Assembly (NCBI GenBank): GCA_947461125.1
Contig: CANHHX010000006.1
Location: 1 to 58,409, forward strand
Source: Bacteroidota bacterium
GTDB taxonomy: Bacteria > Bacteroidota > Bacteroidia > Chitinophagales > Chitinophagaceae
DNA length: 58,409 nt
Direction of reading: 5' to 3'
Shown: positions 25,885 to 34,905 of the stretch, piece by piece
How positions within the stretch are numbered: position 1 is the stretch's first letter
How the letters are laid out: every line of letters begins with the position of its first letter
The notes under the pieces: generated by a model
What the model saw: only the letters and a program-made list of their open reading frames with translations
Databases searched by the model: none
Told to the model about the DNA's origin: nothing
Translations under genes and position numbers: made by a program

Positions 25885-27203
25885 TTTCCTACAAGGTGCA
25901 ACTTGGTTTGTCTACCATTAATATATCTAAATCCTGATTGATCAAAATAGCCATCCTGCTCTAACATAATACGAATGGTTTTTTTCCATTCTTTAATTTC
26001 TACTGCTGCATTTAGTTCGATAGAATAGGCGGTTTTGTAATGCATTGGAACATCCCCCGTGCCCGGAACGCCTTCTTGCATATCCCACATACCAATGGCG
26101 GGTCCAGCTGCGTGTCCATGAAATCCAATTGGGTGCGTATAAATAGTGGCATTGATATTTTCTTTTTTTGCTTGCGCTAGCGCATCCGATAAAATTTGAT
26201 TGCCCGTTTTGTTTTCCTTAAACTGATCGGTTAAAATGTCTTGTAAGCGGTTACCTGTTTCTAGTGCTTTTTGTAGATACAATGGGGCGCTTGTTTCACC
26301 TGGTTTTAAAACATAAGCATGCTCCTGAATATCTGTATTTAAGCGCAAATAAGTAATGCCAAAATCTACATGTAATAAATCCCCTTGTACAATAACATCT
26401 TTACTATTGTAACCCTTGCTGGTAAAGGCTGTTAGGTGATCAAAAGCCACCGAATCGTTACGTTGAATTTCTACCGATGGATGAAACCAAGTAGTAAATC
26501 CACGCTTAATGATTTCTTGACGGTACCACCATACTAAATCTTCGGTGGTGGTAATACCTGGTGTAATTACTTTGCTACTAAAACCTTCTGCAATTATATC
26601 TTTACTCATTTTAATGAGTTGGGGATAAAACTGCATCTCTTTATCGGTTCTAGTTTCGAGCCATGCAATTGCTAGTGGTTCCGACGAAACAATTTTAGAG
26701 GCATAAGGTGCGGGAAGTTTTTGTTTGAAAGTTTCATACTCGGTATGGTCTAAACCATCGGCGTGGCCAAAATGAACAGAGGTATTAACGGCAATTTTTT
26801 TAGGCTGATACTGTGTAACGATTGCTGCTAGTGCATCCCACTGGTCGGGATGGGCTTTCATGTCCCAGGCCGCTTTAATTTCATTTCCAACACTATAGCG
26901 GGCCACTGCTAATTTTTTATAAGTTTTAGTTTGAGGGTTGTAGTAAAAAACAAGTATCGTTCTTCTTCTAGCACTAATCCAAGTGGCAGGTAGCATGGTT
27001 TTGATGATTGGATCCTCATTGTATTCTCTCGTGATAAGTACCCACATATCTATGCCATTTTTTTCCATGATTGATGGCAATAAATTGTTGAGACGATCAG
27101 AAAGTACTTCGTCAATGACAGCAGCTTGCTGACGAAGGGGAAGTACTTGCGCGTTTAATTGTACGCATATAAATAATAGTCCGGCAATTATCAACTTTTT
27201 CAT
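25881..27203 (-). CDS. exported M24-family Xaa-Pro-type aminopeptidase
   Basis: 440 residues from the start at 27203, which gives a signal peptide (KKLIIAGLLFICVQLNAQ); the frame runs 33 nt further upstream. A creatinase-type N-domain covers roughly 30-190. The pita-bread domain keeps the dinuclear metal site: HVDFG and TDIQ aspartates, histidine in THPIGFHG, glutamate in SIELN, and a last glutamate in MLEQDG. The family cleaves N-terminal residues before proline. The export signal puts it in the periplasm, complementing the M28 and S9 peptidases in this window. Confidence 0.9.
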   Translation of the reverse strand: MKKLIIAGLLFICVQLNAQVLPLRQQAAVIDEVLSDRLNNLLPSIMEKNGIDMWVLITREYNEDPIIKTMLPATWISARRRTILVFYYNPQTKTYKKLAVARYSVGNEIKAAWDMKAHPDQWDALAAIVTQYQPKKIAVNTSVHFGHADGLDHTEYETFKQKLPAPYASKIVSSEPLAIAWLETRTDKEMQFYPQLIKMSKDIIAEGFSSKVITPGITTTEDLVWWYRQEIIKRGFTTWFHPSVEIQRNDSVAFDHLTAFTSKGYNSKDVIVQGDLLHVDFGITYLRLNTDIQEHAYVLKPGETSAPLYLQKALETGNRLQDILTDQFKENKTGNQILSDALAQAKKENINATIYTHPIGFHGHAAGPAIGMWDMQEGVPGTGDVPMHYKTAYSIELNAAVEIKEWKKTIRIMLEQDGYFDQSGFRYINGRQTKLHLVGN

Positions 27204-27331
27204 AAGGGCTTGTTTCAAGTGTTTTCTTGCATACAAGTTAATTTTTATTTTATAATTAGCACACGGTAATGATAAAATAATGAAAAGTCATCGCCTATTA
27301 GTATAGTTCTTGCAATACGTATGGCTGGGTT

Positions 27332-28759
27332 CTATTGCCAGCGTCCGCCCAGATTTTTGAATAATCTAACCAGGCTATGTTTGCTGCGTTTATGTAAGAG
27401 AATGAGTTCTATGTTGGTTTGTAATGCATTTTGTTGGCTTAGTAATACATCATAATAGGGTACTCTTGCTGCTTTATATAATTCAAATGAGCTCTCAACG
27501 GCTTTTTCAAAGGAGCTAGATTTAAGGCTTGTTAATTGTTTAATTTCTTCTAAATGATCAATTTCAGTAAAATCATTAACCACATCCACGTAGGCATCTA
27601 ATATGGTTTGCTGATAGTTTAGCATTGCTTCAATTTGGTTGGTTTTAGCAGTATTGAATTGCGATTTTATAGCTGCTCTATTTACTAGGGGTGCCACTAA
27701 ACTTCCAATCGTATTATAGGCAATAGATTCCGGGCTTCTAAAAAAGTAATTGGCGTTAAAGGCTTGAAGTCCGTATCCTAGATTTAAAGTAAAGGAGGGA
27801 TAAAATGCAGCTTTTGCAGCATTGAGATCAAATTTAGAAGCTGTAATTTGGAGTGAGGCTGCTTTGATGTCAGGCCTGTTTTCTAAAACACTAGAAGGGA
27901 TTCCTTTAGAAAGAAGTTGATTTTGTACATACAGACTGCTCCTATTTCTTTCAATAGCAGTTGGGTACCTGCCCAGTAAAAAGTTAAGTCTATTTTCTTC
28001 TTTTCTAATATTTTGAAGAATTTCTTTTTCAAGAATACTTAAGTTATAATACTGGGCCGTAAACTGCTGAACGGCAAGTTCGTTGACTTTACCAACTTCT
28101 TTTTGTGCTTTTACAAATGCCAATACCTCATTTTCTTTTTTTGCATTTTCTCTTGTTACAATTAGTTCGTTATCGAGCGCTAGAAGTTCGTAATAGGAGA
28201 GTGCTACATCGGCTGCCAAACTGCTTACTACAAATTTAAACCCCTCCTGACTTGCAAAAAATTTAGATAATGCCGCTTTGTCTAAATTTTTTAACCGGCC
28301 TCTAATATCTACTTCCCATGTGCTTTGTAGGCCTACATACATATCTGGTAAATCGATAGGGACCATTTTACCTGGAGTCATTTCTGTGGCAATATTACCT
28401 GCCCCATCCATTGTATACAATCCAAACTTCCTTACAGCACCACTTGTTGCTACACTTAGTTGAGGTAGTAGGTTGCCTTTTGTTAACTGACGTTGATTGC
28501 GCGCCAGTTCAATTTTTTGGTATGCTAATTGTAGTTCTTTGTTATTTTGTATCGCTGTATCAATCAAAGCCTTTAAAATAGGATCATTAAGGATAACATC
28601 CCATTGCAAACTGTCTTGTTTGTTATTCGTTTCTCCTTCAAAAAACTTTGATGGTGTTGTTGTAGTATTTTTTAATTCTACTAGCGTAGAGGGGGTACTA
28701 CATCCAATCAATAAAACAAATAAGCTAAGTATAAGTAAACGGTAACATTGCATGATCAT
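27332..28759 (-). CDS. TolC/NodT-family outer-membrane efflux lipoprotein
   Basis: 475 residues with a lipoprotein signal ending in VLLIGC. Two outer-membrane-factor repeats are visible, with long amphipathic helices such as NKELQLAYQKIELARNQRQL and AAKAAFYPSFTLNLGYGLQ and the characteristic ENRPDIKAASLQI. It would form the trimeric channel for the RND pump encoded upstream on the same strand, 23 nt away. Two near-equivalent starts exist (28759 and 28753). This is the last gene of the efflux operon. Confidence 0.93.
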   Translation of the reverse strand: MIMQCYRLLILSLFVLLIGCSTPSTLVELKNTTTTPSKFFEGETNNKQDSLQWDVILNDPILKALIDTAIQNNKELQLAYQKIELARNQRQLTKGNLLPQLSVATSGAVRKFGLYTMDGAGNIATEMTPGKMVPIDLPDMYVGLQSTWEVDIRGRLKNLDKAALSKFFASQEGFKFVVSSLAADVALSYYELLALDNELIVTRENAKKENEVLAFVKAQKEVGKVNELAVQQFTAQYYNLSILEKEILQNIRKEENRLNFLLGRYPTAIERNRSSLYVQNQLLSKGIPSSVLENRPDIKAASLQITASKFDLNAAKAAFYPSFTLNLGYGLQAFNANYFFRSPESIAYNTIGSLVAPLVNRAAIKSQFNTAKTNQIEAMLNYQQTILDAYVDVVNDFTEIDHLEEIKQLTSLKSSSFEKAVESSFELYKAARVPYYDVLLSQQNALQTNIELILLHKRSKHSLVRLFKNLGGRWQ

Positions 28760-28782
28760 ATTATTTAGGTAATTGGTAAGTC

Positions 28783-31700
28783 TTATTTCTTTTTATGTCT
28801 TTTGGCTTCTAGTTTTGCAAACACAACATATAATCCAGGTATAATTAGTACGCCAAATATGGTTCCAAATAGCATACCGCCTGTTGCCGTAGCACCAATG
28901 GTTTTATTGCCAATGGCGCCAGCTCCTGTGGCAATTAGAAGTGGAATTAAACCTGCAACAAACGCAAAGGATGTCATTAAAATTGGACGCAGCCTTAATT
29001 TAGCGGCCTCGATAGCTGCCTCTATTGGTGTTTTACCCTCTTTCTCTTTTAATGCTGCAAATTCAACAATCAGGATTGCATTTTTACCAAGCAGTCCAAT
29101 AAGCATTACGATGGCTATTTGCGCATAAATATTATTTTCTAGTCCCATCATCAATAAAAATAGGAAGGCCCCCGCTGCACCAGTAGGTAATGAAAGGATT
29201 ACAGGCATAGGAAGCCAGAAACTTTCATATTGTGCTGATAATAGTAAGTAAATAAAGAGTAAGCTAATTAAAAAGATAAAGATAGATTCGCTGCCTTGAT
29301 TGGCTTGGTCTTTGGAGGATCCTGCCCAGTCAAAATCATAGCCTTTGGGTAGTTTGGCTTTTGCAGTTGCTTTAATGGCATCAATTGCCTGACCACTACT
29401 AAACTTTTTTTCTGGCTCACCATTAATAATCGCAGATGGATACATGTTGTAACGCGTCACTTGCTCCGGTCCATAAATTTTTTCGATGGTTGCAAATGTG
29501 GCAACAGGAACCATTTCTCCATTGATATTTTTTACGGTTAATTTTAAGACGTCTTCGGGGTGTGCTCTAAACTCGGGAGCTGCCTGCACCATTACTCTAT
29601 ATAACTGACCGAATTTGATAAAATTGGTAGCGTAATCACTACCTAAATAGGTTTGTAGTGTATTTAAAATATCTTCTACTACAATATTTTTTTGTGCAGC
29701 TTTTAAGTAGTCGATATTGACCATGTACTGAGGGTATGACGCATCAAATGAAGTAAACGTATTGGTGATGGCTTCGTTTTTATTGAGTTCGACTACAAAA
29801 TCATTGGTTACTTTTTCAAATGCTTTTAAATCGCCCTTTCCTGTTTTATCTAGGAGTCTTAATTCAAAACCACTTGCATTTCCATAACCAGGAACTGGAG
29901 GTGGCGTAAAAAATTCAATTTTAGCATCTTTTATATGACTTGTCTTTTCTCTGAGTAGGGCAATAATTTGTTGATCCGAATATTTTCGTTGGTCCCAGTT
30001 TTTGAGTCCAATCAAATTCATCCCAAAGTTGGCCCCAGTTCCATCAGTTAAAACGTTAAAGCCTGCTAGAGTAGAAACGGAGGAAACCATGTCTAAACTA
30101 CCTGCAACTTTTTGTATTTCATCCACCACTTTTTCTGTTCTTTCAAGCGTAGCACCCGATGGGGTAGTAACGTTTACATAAATTGTACCCTGGTCTTCGT
30201 TTGGAATAAATCCACCCGGAATAATTTTTCCTAATAGGCCTGTCGAAAAACTAAACACAATTAAAATGCCAAAAATTAAAAAGCGTTTTGGAGAAATCTT
30301 TTGAATAATTTTTTGAAATTTATTTTCAACACCATCATAGCGCTTATTAAAACCAAGTAAAAATTTGTCTAGCCAATTCTTTGGCCCATGTCCATGTTGA
30401 TGCGGCTTTAAAAGCATTGCACATAGGGCTGGAGTTAATGTAAGGGCTACAACGCCGGATAATACAATGGCAACCGCCATGGTTAGTGAAAATTCTCTAT
30501 AAAAAATACCGGTTGGCCCGGGTATAAAGGATACCGGTATAAATACCGCCGACATCACAAGCGTTATGGCAATAATGGCCCCAGTAATTTCTTGCATGGC
30601 CTCATCGGTTGCTTTTAACGGGCTCATATTAAAAGTAGCCATCTTATAGTGCACAGCTTCCACCACTACAATGGCATTATCTACCACTATACCAATGGCA
30701 AGAACGAGCGCAAAGAGTGTTATTAGATTGATTGAAAATCCAAATAACTGCATGAACAAAAAAGTACCAACAAGTGAAACGGGCACCGTTAAAGCTGGAA
30801 TCAGGGTAGATCTCCAATCTTGTAAGAAAATAAATACAACAAGTGATACGAGTATAAATGCTTCCAATAGGGTTTTATATACCACTTTCATGGAAGCGTT
30901 TAAAAAATTAGAGATGTCGTAGCTAACAGTGTAATCAATATCTGCTGTGAAGCCCTCTTTGAGCTCATCCATTCTCTTTTTGATATTTTGAATTACCTCA
31001 TTCGCATTCGTACCTGGTCTTTGTTTTAATAAGATAGCCGCAGAAGGTTTCCCATTTTCTTTTGAAATAACGTCATATTCTTGCGAGCCTAATTCTACAT
31101 CGGCAATGTCTTTTAACTTTAATACTTCACCTGTTGCAGTGCTTTTAACAATAATATTTTTATACTGCTCTTCTGTATTAAATTTCCCAATATATTTTAA
31201 TACGTATTGTAAGGACTGTGCATTTTTGCCAGAGCTTTCACCCACTTTACCCGGAGCAGCTTCAATATTTTGTTGCTGTAAGCTTTCGACAACGTCTTGG
31301 CTAGATACATTATATGCAGTCATTTTAACAGGGTTCAACCAAACGCGCATGGAGTATTCGCGCATCCCCATAATATCTGCAAACCCTACCCCTTCAATTC
31401 TTTTTAATTCAGGTAATATGTTGATGTCGGCAAAATTGTACAAAAACTTTTCATCGATGGTTGAATCGTTACTCAATAAATTAATATAAAGTAGCATACT
31501 GTTTTGTACTTTTTCAACAATAACACCCGCTTTTACAGCTTCTTGTGGAAGTTCATCTAGTGCAGAGGATACCCTGTTTTGAACGTTCACCGCTGCTAAT
31601 TCAGGATCGGTGCCTGCTTTAAATACTATTGAAATAACACTGGTGCCGTCATTCCCCGATACCGATGACATGTAAGACATGCCAGGTACCCCGTTGATGG

Positions 31701-31902
31701 CTCTTTCTAGCGGCGTCACAACCGCTTTAACGCAGGTTTCTGCATTTGCTCCCGTGTATTTAGTGGTAACGGTAACTTCTGGTGGTGCAATATTTGGAAA
31801 CTGTGTAATGGGTAATTGCGTCATTGCAATAACGCCCAATAACAAAATAAATATTGAAATAACGATAGATAATATGGGCCTATTAGTAAATTTTAAATTC
31901 AT
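28783..31902 (-). CDS. RND multidrug efflux permease (HAE-1, AcrB-like)
   Basis: 1039 residues, the normal AcrB length, with twelve membrane helices in two halves separated by large periplasmic loops. Landmarks are NRPILSIVISIFILLLG at the start, TQFPNIAPPEVTV, GANAETC, and the helix-4 proton-relay segment GIVVDNAIVVVEAV near residues 400-412. The partner lysine is in IGLLGKNAILIVEFA, and GNKTIGATATGGM is near the end. In helix 4 the second of the two usual aspartates is asparagine. It sits between adaptor (14-nt gap) and channel genes and would export drugs, bile-like compounds or solvents using the proton gradient. Confidence 0.95.
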   Translation of the reverse strand: MNLKFTNRPILSIVISIFILLLGVIAMTQLPITQFPNIAPPEVTVTTKYTGANAETCVKAVVTPLERAINGVPGMSYMSSVSGNDGTSVISIVFKAGTDPELAAVNVQNRVSSALDELPQEAVKAGVIVEKVQNSMLLYINLLSNDSTIDEKFLYNFADINILPELKRIEGVGFADIMGMREYSMRVWLNPVKMTAYNVSSQDVVESLQQQNIEAAPGKVGESSGKNAQSLQYVLKYIGKFNTEEQYKNIIVKSTATGEVLKLKDIADVELGSQEYDVISKENGKPSAAILLKQRPGTNANEVIQNIKKRMDELKEGFTADIDYTVSYDISNFLNASMKVVYKTLLEAFILVSLVVFIFLQDWRSTLIPALTVPVSLVGTFLFMQLFGFSINLITLFALVLAIGIVVDNAIVVVEAVHYKMATFNMSPLKATDEAMQEITGAIIAITLVMSAVFIPVSFIPGPTGIFYREFSLTMAVAIVLSGVVALTLTPALCAMLLKPHQHGHGPKNWLDKFLLGFNKRYDGVENKFQKIIQKISPKRFLIFGILIVFSFSTGLLGKIIPGGFIPNEDQGTIYVNVTTPSGATLERTEKVVDEIQKVAGSLDMVSSVSTLAGFNVLTDGTGANFGMNLIGLKNWDQRKYSDQQIIALLREKTSHIKDAKIEFFTPPPVPGYGNASGFELRLLDKTGKGDLKAFEKVTNDFVVELNKNEAITNTFTSFDASYPQYMVNIDYLKAAQKNIVVEDILNTLQTYLGSDYATNFIKFGQLYRVMVQAAPEFRAHPEDVLKLTVKNINGEMVPVATFATIEKIYGPEQVTRYNMYPSAIINGEPEKKFSSGQAIDAIKATAKAKLPKGYDFDWAGSSKDQANQGSESIFIFLISLLFIYLLLSAQYESFWLPMPVILSLPTGAAGAFLFLLMMGLENNIYAQIAIVMLIGLLGKNAILIVEFAALKEKEGKTPIEAAIEAAKLRLRPILMTSFAFVAGLIPLLIATGAGAIGNKTIGATATGGMLFGTIFGVLIIPGLYVVFAKLEAKRHKKK

Positions 31903-31916
31903 TTTATTTTCTTTCT

Positions 31917-33008
31917 TTATTTCGAAAATGAAGGCATTTGAACGAGCTGCTGCTTAACAATGTCACCTTCTTTAACAGATTGAATGCCCTCTAAAATGAT
32001 GGCATCTGTTTTTTCTAGGCCTATGTCTAAAACAAAAAAATTAGATAATCTTACAACGGGATTAATTTTTTTAATACCCACTTTATTTTGTTTGTCTACA
32101 ACGTATACATAAATATTTCCTTGTACTTCAAATGTGGCTTTTTGAGGAATTAATATTGCATTTTTAAAATGCGAAGGAGCTAATATTTTTCCACTAGATC
32201 CTTGTTTTAAAATCCGGCTTTGATTAGGAAATTTGGCCCTAAATGCTATATTTCCGGTTGAAGCATCAAATTCTGATTCGGTGGTTTCAATAACACCTTG
32301 TTGGGAGTATGGGGTATTGTTGGCTAAAACCAGTTTTACTTTGTTATTTGATTTGTTATTGTCCTGCGCATATTCTAAGTAATCTATTTCTGAAACATTG
32401 TAATAAGCATATACATACTCATTGTTTGAAATAGATGTTAGTAAAGCACCTTCATCTACTAGACTTCCTTTTTTAAATGGAATTCTATTGATCACACCAT
32501 TAAAGGGTGCTCTTATTTTGGTAAACTGAAAGTGAAGGGTAGCCTGCTCCTTTTCAACTCTGGCTGCGTTTAATTTTGCTTTGTTTAAAGCTACTTTTGT
32601 TGCCCACAAATCAAGTTCAGATTTCGCAACAATATTCTTCTCAAATAATTTTTTTGTGTTATCGTATTCAATTTCAACACCCTTTAGTTCTGCTTGGGCA
32701 CTTTGAATAGAAGCTTCTGCTTTAAGTATTTGCTGTTCAAGTTCTTTACTATTTAATGTAAAGAGCGTTTGACCGGTTTGTACCTTTTGACCTTCGTCTA
32801 CATATATTTCCTCAATAAAACCCCTTACTTTATTTCTTATTTCAACGTTTTGTAAGGAGTTGATTGTTGTGGCATATTCCCTTTCATAAACGGTGTCGGT
32901 AATAATTGGATGTACCACCTGATACGATTTGATTTCGGCGGTAGGGGTGTTTTCTGAGCAGGCTGATAGTGTCAATAATAGTAGAAGAGACAATGCAATT
33001 TTAGTCAT
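31917..33008 (-). CDS. RND efflux periplasmic adaptor (membrane fusion protein)
   Basis: 363 residues with a lipoprotein signal (LLLLTLSACSE). It has the hairpin-lipoyl-barrel order of MFP proteins: IEEIYVDEGQKVQTGQTLF for the first lipoyl half, a coiled-coil hairpin (about 85-160), IRAPFNGVINR for the second half, then beta-barrel and membrane-proximal domains. It bridges the inner-membrane pump and outer-membrane channel. It is the first gene of the three-gene efflux operon; the small gene at 33073-33393 lies 64 nt upstream. Confidence 0.93.
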   Translation of the reverse strand: MTKIALSLLLLLTLSACSENTPTAEIKSYQVVHPIITDTVYEREYATTINSLQNVEIRNKVRGFIEEIYVDEGQKVQTGQTLFTLNSKELEQQILKAEASIQSAQAELKGVEIEYDNTKKLFEKNIVAKSELDLWATKVALNKAKLNAARVEKEQATLHFQFTKIRAPFNGVINRIPFKKGSLVDEGALLTSISNNEYVYAYYNVSEIDYLEYAQDNNKSNNKVKLVLANNTPYSQQGVIETTESEFDASTGNIAFRAKFPNQSRILKQGSSGKILAPSHFKNAILIPQKATFEVQGNIYVYVVDKQNKVGIKKINPVVRLSNFFVLDIGLEKTDAIILEGIQSVKEGDIVKQQLVQMPSFSK

Positions 33009-33072
33009 TGATTAAAATTTACTTGAAGCAATAAAAAAAAGGTAATACGGGCTAGCAAGAAGCTAATAATGG

Positions 33073-33393
33073 CTACGCCTGTTTAGGAGGAGGCGTGTGT
33101 AATTCGGGCTGATACAATGAGGCAGCGGTATTATCTAGGGGGATAATGTGTAGTCCATTTAAGTTTGGATGTACCGGATCTTTTTTTGCAATTTCAATGG
33201 CGTCAATAGACGGGGATTTTTCTATTTCACTGTCTTCCGATTCAGCTGGCACATCTTCTTGATTGGTGGAAACTAGTTTTGTCATGGAAGTTGTGGCATC
33301 AAGGTAGGGAAGAACGATACCATTACTAAGCATTTGCATGCAAAGTATCATGAGTATCATTTTTATCCAGTTGCTTGGTTGAGTGCTAGCCAT
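33073..33393 (-). CDS. small exported or anchored protein of unknown function
   Basis: 106 residues. A hydrophobic N-terminal segment (WIKMILMILCMQMLSNGIVL) is followed by an acidic, disordered-looking stretch (EDVPAESEDSEIEKSP) and a Pro-rich end. No known domain is recognised. It precedes the RND adaptor on the same strand by 64 nt and has a fair promoter match upstream, so it may be the leader gene of the efflux operon. The composition would also fit a fortuitous frame, hence modest confidence. Confidence 0.5.
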   Translation of the reverse strand: MASTQPSNWIKMILMILCMQMLSNGIVLPYLDATTSMTKLVSTNQEDVPAESEDSEIEKSPSIDAIEIAKKDPVHPNLNGLHIIPLDNTAASLYQPELHTPPPKQA

Positions 33394-33401
33394 TAGTGCC
33401 G

Positions 33402-33431
33402 CGAAATTAACATGTTCTTATTATTAACAAA
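33402..33431 (-). promoter_or_regulatory. candidate Bacteroidota promoter (TTTG-N18-TAATTTCG)
   Basis: Read leftward, TTTG (33431-33428) is followed after 18 nt by TAATTTCG (33409-33402), one mismatch from TAnnTTTG. It ends 8 nt before the start of the 106-residue gene. It is the best promoter match upstream of the efflux operon, although the adaptor gene may also have its own promoter. Confidence 0.4.
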
Positions 33432-33603
33432 AGAAGCTGCTAGAAGTTGACTTATTTTATGAAAACCTTGGGAAATAGCCCTCTTTTTGTCCAAAAAATT
33501 GAAGCTATATTTAATAAATTATTTTAAAATTAATCTAATCATTAATACAGCCCTTCTGATATTTCGGTGTAGGATATGTAAATGTTTTTCGAAGTGTAGC
33601 CAA

Positions 33604-34341
33604 TCAAATTGAGTTAAGTGGAGGAAGTTCTTCGTATTCAAATTGCTCCAACGGATCACTCGCTGTTCTAAAGCTTTTATCTATTGTATAAGCGTTCATG
33701 TATGAGGCGTCACATGCGCTGGATGCTAGTTCCATTATTTCGGATTCAGATAAACTAGGGTTCAGCCAATCACTTGCCTGTGTTTCAGTTAAAATGGTTG
33801 GCATTCTTTTTTTCTTGTTATGAATTTGTTCCATAAACGCGTTTGCTTTTGTGGTAACAATCGAAAAAGTATCCATGGTTTCACCAGTTTCTTTATCGGT
33901 CCAGGGTTGATAAATACCTGCCATAAAAAATAGTGGCTGCTCTTTGAGTGTAATAAAATAAGGGTAGGCTATTTCTTTTTTTGCACCTGCTGGTTTGAAA
34001 TGTCGCCACTCATAAAAGCCGCTAGAAAGTACAAGGCATCTGTTGTTAAGTGCTGCGGGTTTATATAATTTGCTCTCTAATAATCTTTCGGCAGTAGCAT
34101 TGAGGGTATTAAATTTTTCTCGGCCTGCCTGAACTTCTTGGGTTTTTTTTACCCAGGGGGCAATGAGTTCCCAATGGGCATTTCCGATGGTAAAATTTTG
34201 AGCAGTTCCCTTAATGATGGGCCAATTGCTGTAGCTAAAGCCACTTTGCAGCGGCCTATTTATAGGTTCTAATTGTTTGGTTGTTCCAGCAAGGTTAATA
34301 GCTGCTCCCTTTGGAGCTACAAGGCTGTTAAAATAACACAT
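33604..34341 (-). CDS. SRAP/HMCES-family abasic-site protein (YedK-like)
   Basis: 245 residues beginning MCYFN: after removal of Met, Cys2 is the residue that forms a covalent bond with abasic sites. Other family landmarks are NRCLVLSSGFYEWRH near residue 105, with the catalytic glutamate, and FSIVTTKANAFMEQIHNKK followed by RMPTIL, which holds the active-site histidine. The protein shields abasic sites in single-stranded DNA by DNA-protein crosslinking. It is a single-gene unit, with a -7-like element placed directly before the start. Confidence 0.92.
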   Translation of the reverse strand: MCYFNSLVAPKGAAINLAGTTKQLEPINRPLQSGFSYSNWPIIKGTAQNFTIGNAHWELIAPWVKKTQEVQAGREKFNTLNATAERLLESKLYKPAALNNRCLVLSSGFYEWRHFKPAGAKKEIAYPYFITLKEQPLFFMAGIYQPWTDKETGETMDTFSIVTTKANAFMEQIHNKKKRMPTILTETQASDWLNPSLSESEIMELASSACDASYMNAYTIDKSFRTASDPLEQFEYEELPPLNSI

Positions 34342-34344
34342 GTA

Positions 34345-34352
34345 TAAAGGTA
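34345..34352 (-). promoter_or_regulatory. -7-like element TACCTTTA abutting the SRAP start
   Basis: Read leftward, TACCTTTA is followed by TAC and then the SRAP ATG. The same string TACCTTTATAC occurs, also just before an ATG, upstream of the gene at 52080-52421. It differs from TAnnTTTG only in the last base. A start this close implies a leaderless transcript. Tentative. Confidence 0.3.
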
Positions 34353-34529
34353 CAAAAAGCGGGTTATTCGAACTCTAAATCGGAAAGGAATGATTCCCAG
34401 GTGATTAGGCTGTATGTTTTTGGTTTGTTAGGCATGGTTTGAGATTGTATCCTATAAATAACATACTTAAAATGTAATTGTTGCTAAGATGTATGTTCAA
34501 TTAGATTATTTTTAACAAAATTTACCTCA

Positions 34530-34808
34530 ATGGTTACAAGGCTTTTTTCTTTAATGATATGCTTGTTAACGGGTGCAACAACTTCCGGTCAAGTATTTTT
34601 TAAGGTAAAGCCAATAACAGTTAGTACTACTAAAAAAGTAGATAGTTTAAAATACAGTCCTGTCAATATTTTAGCGCCCAACCATTATGTTAAAGGGCTT
34701 GCATTTTTTTGCAAACAAGAATGGCAATTTGAAAAGCGCACAAAAATACCTTTTCGTTTTAGATTAGGTAGTTTGGATTACGTCAATAAATTAGAAGGAA
34801 AGAAGTAG
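34530..34808 (+). CDS. small secreted protein of unknown function
   Basis: 92 residues with a signal peptide ([18 protein letters not shown]). The mature part is basic and contains [30 protein letters not shown] and [18 protein letters not shown]. Comparable small secreted proteins occur across Chitinophagaceae, but no function is known to me. It is the only rightward gene between the SRAP gene and the CBM9-like gene. Confidence 0.65.
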   Translation: MVTRLFSLMICLLTGATTSGQVFFKVKPITVSTTKKVDSLKYSPVNILAPNHYVKGLAFFCKQEWQFEKRTKIPFRFRLGSLDYVNKLEGKK

Positions 34809-34809
34809 T

Positions 34810-34896
34810 TTAATACAGTGCAAATGTTTTAATCAATGGTGCGCTAATTGCAGTGCTTATGAATAAGGCAATTACAATCCAATATTTTTGAAACAT
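34810..34896 (-). CDS. possible 28-residue single-pass membrane peptide
   Basis: An ATG at 34896 opens a 28-codon frame ending at TAA 34810. It starts with MFQKYW, is then hydrophobic (IVIALFISTAISAPLI) and ends KTFALY. It begins 9 nt after the GH29 fucosidase stop on the same strand and almost fills the gap to the convergent small gene. Basic residue, hydrophobic helix and polar end fit a small membrane peptide, but a frame this short can arise by chance. Confidence 0.3.
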   Translation of the reverse strand: MFQKYWIVIALFISTAISAPLIKTFALY

Positions 34897-34905
34897 AGTT
34901 TTTGT

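Noticed and set aside
30671-31489. Rightward frames of 83 and 127 codons over the RND pump gene
   Set aside because: They are antisense shadows of a full-length, motif-complete pump gene and show no recognisable domain.
33458-33526. 22-codon rightward frame in the 33394-33603 gap
   Set aside because: It is very short, has unremarkable composition and no promoter-like element; chance is the simpler explanation.
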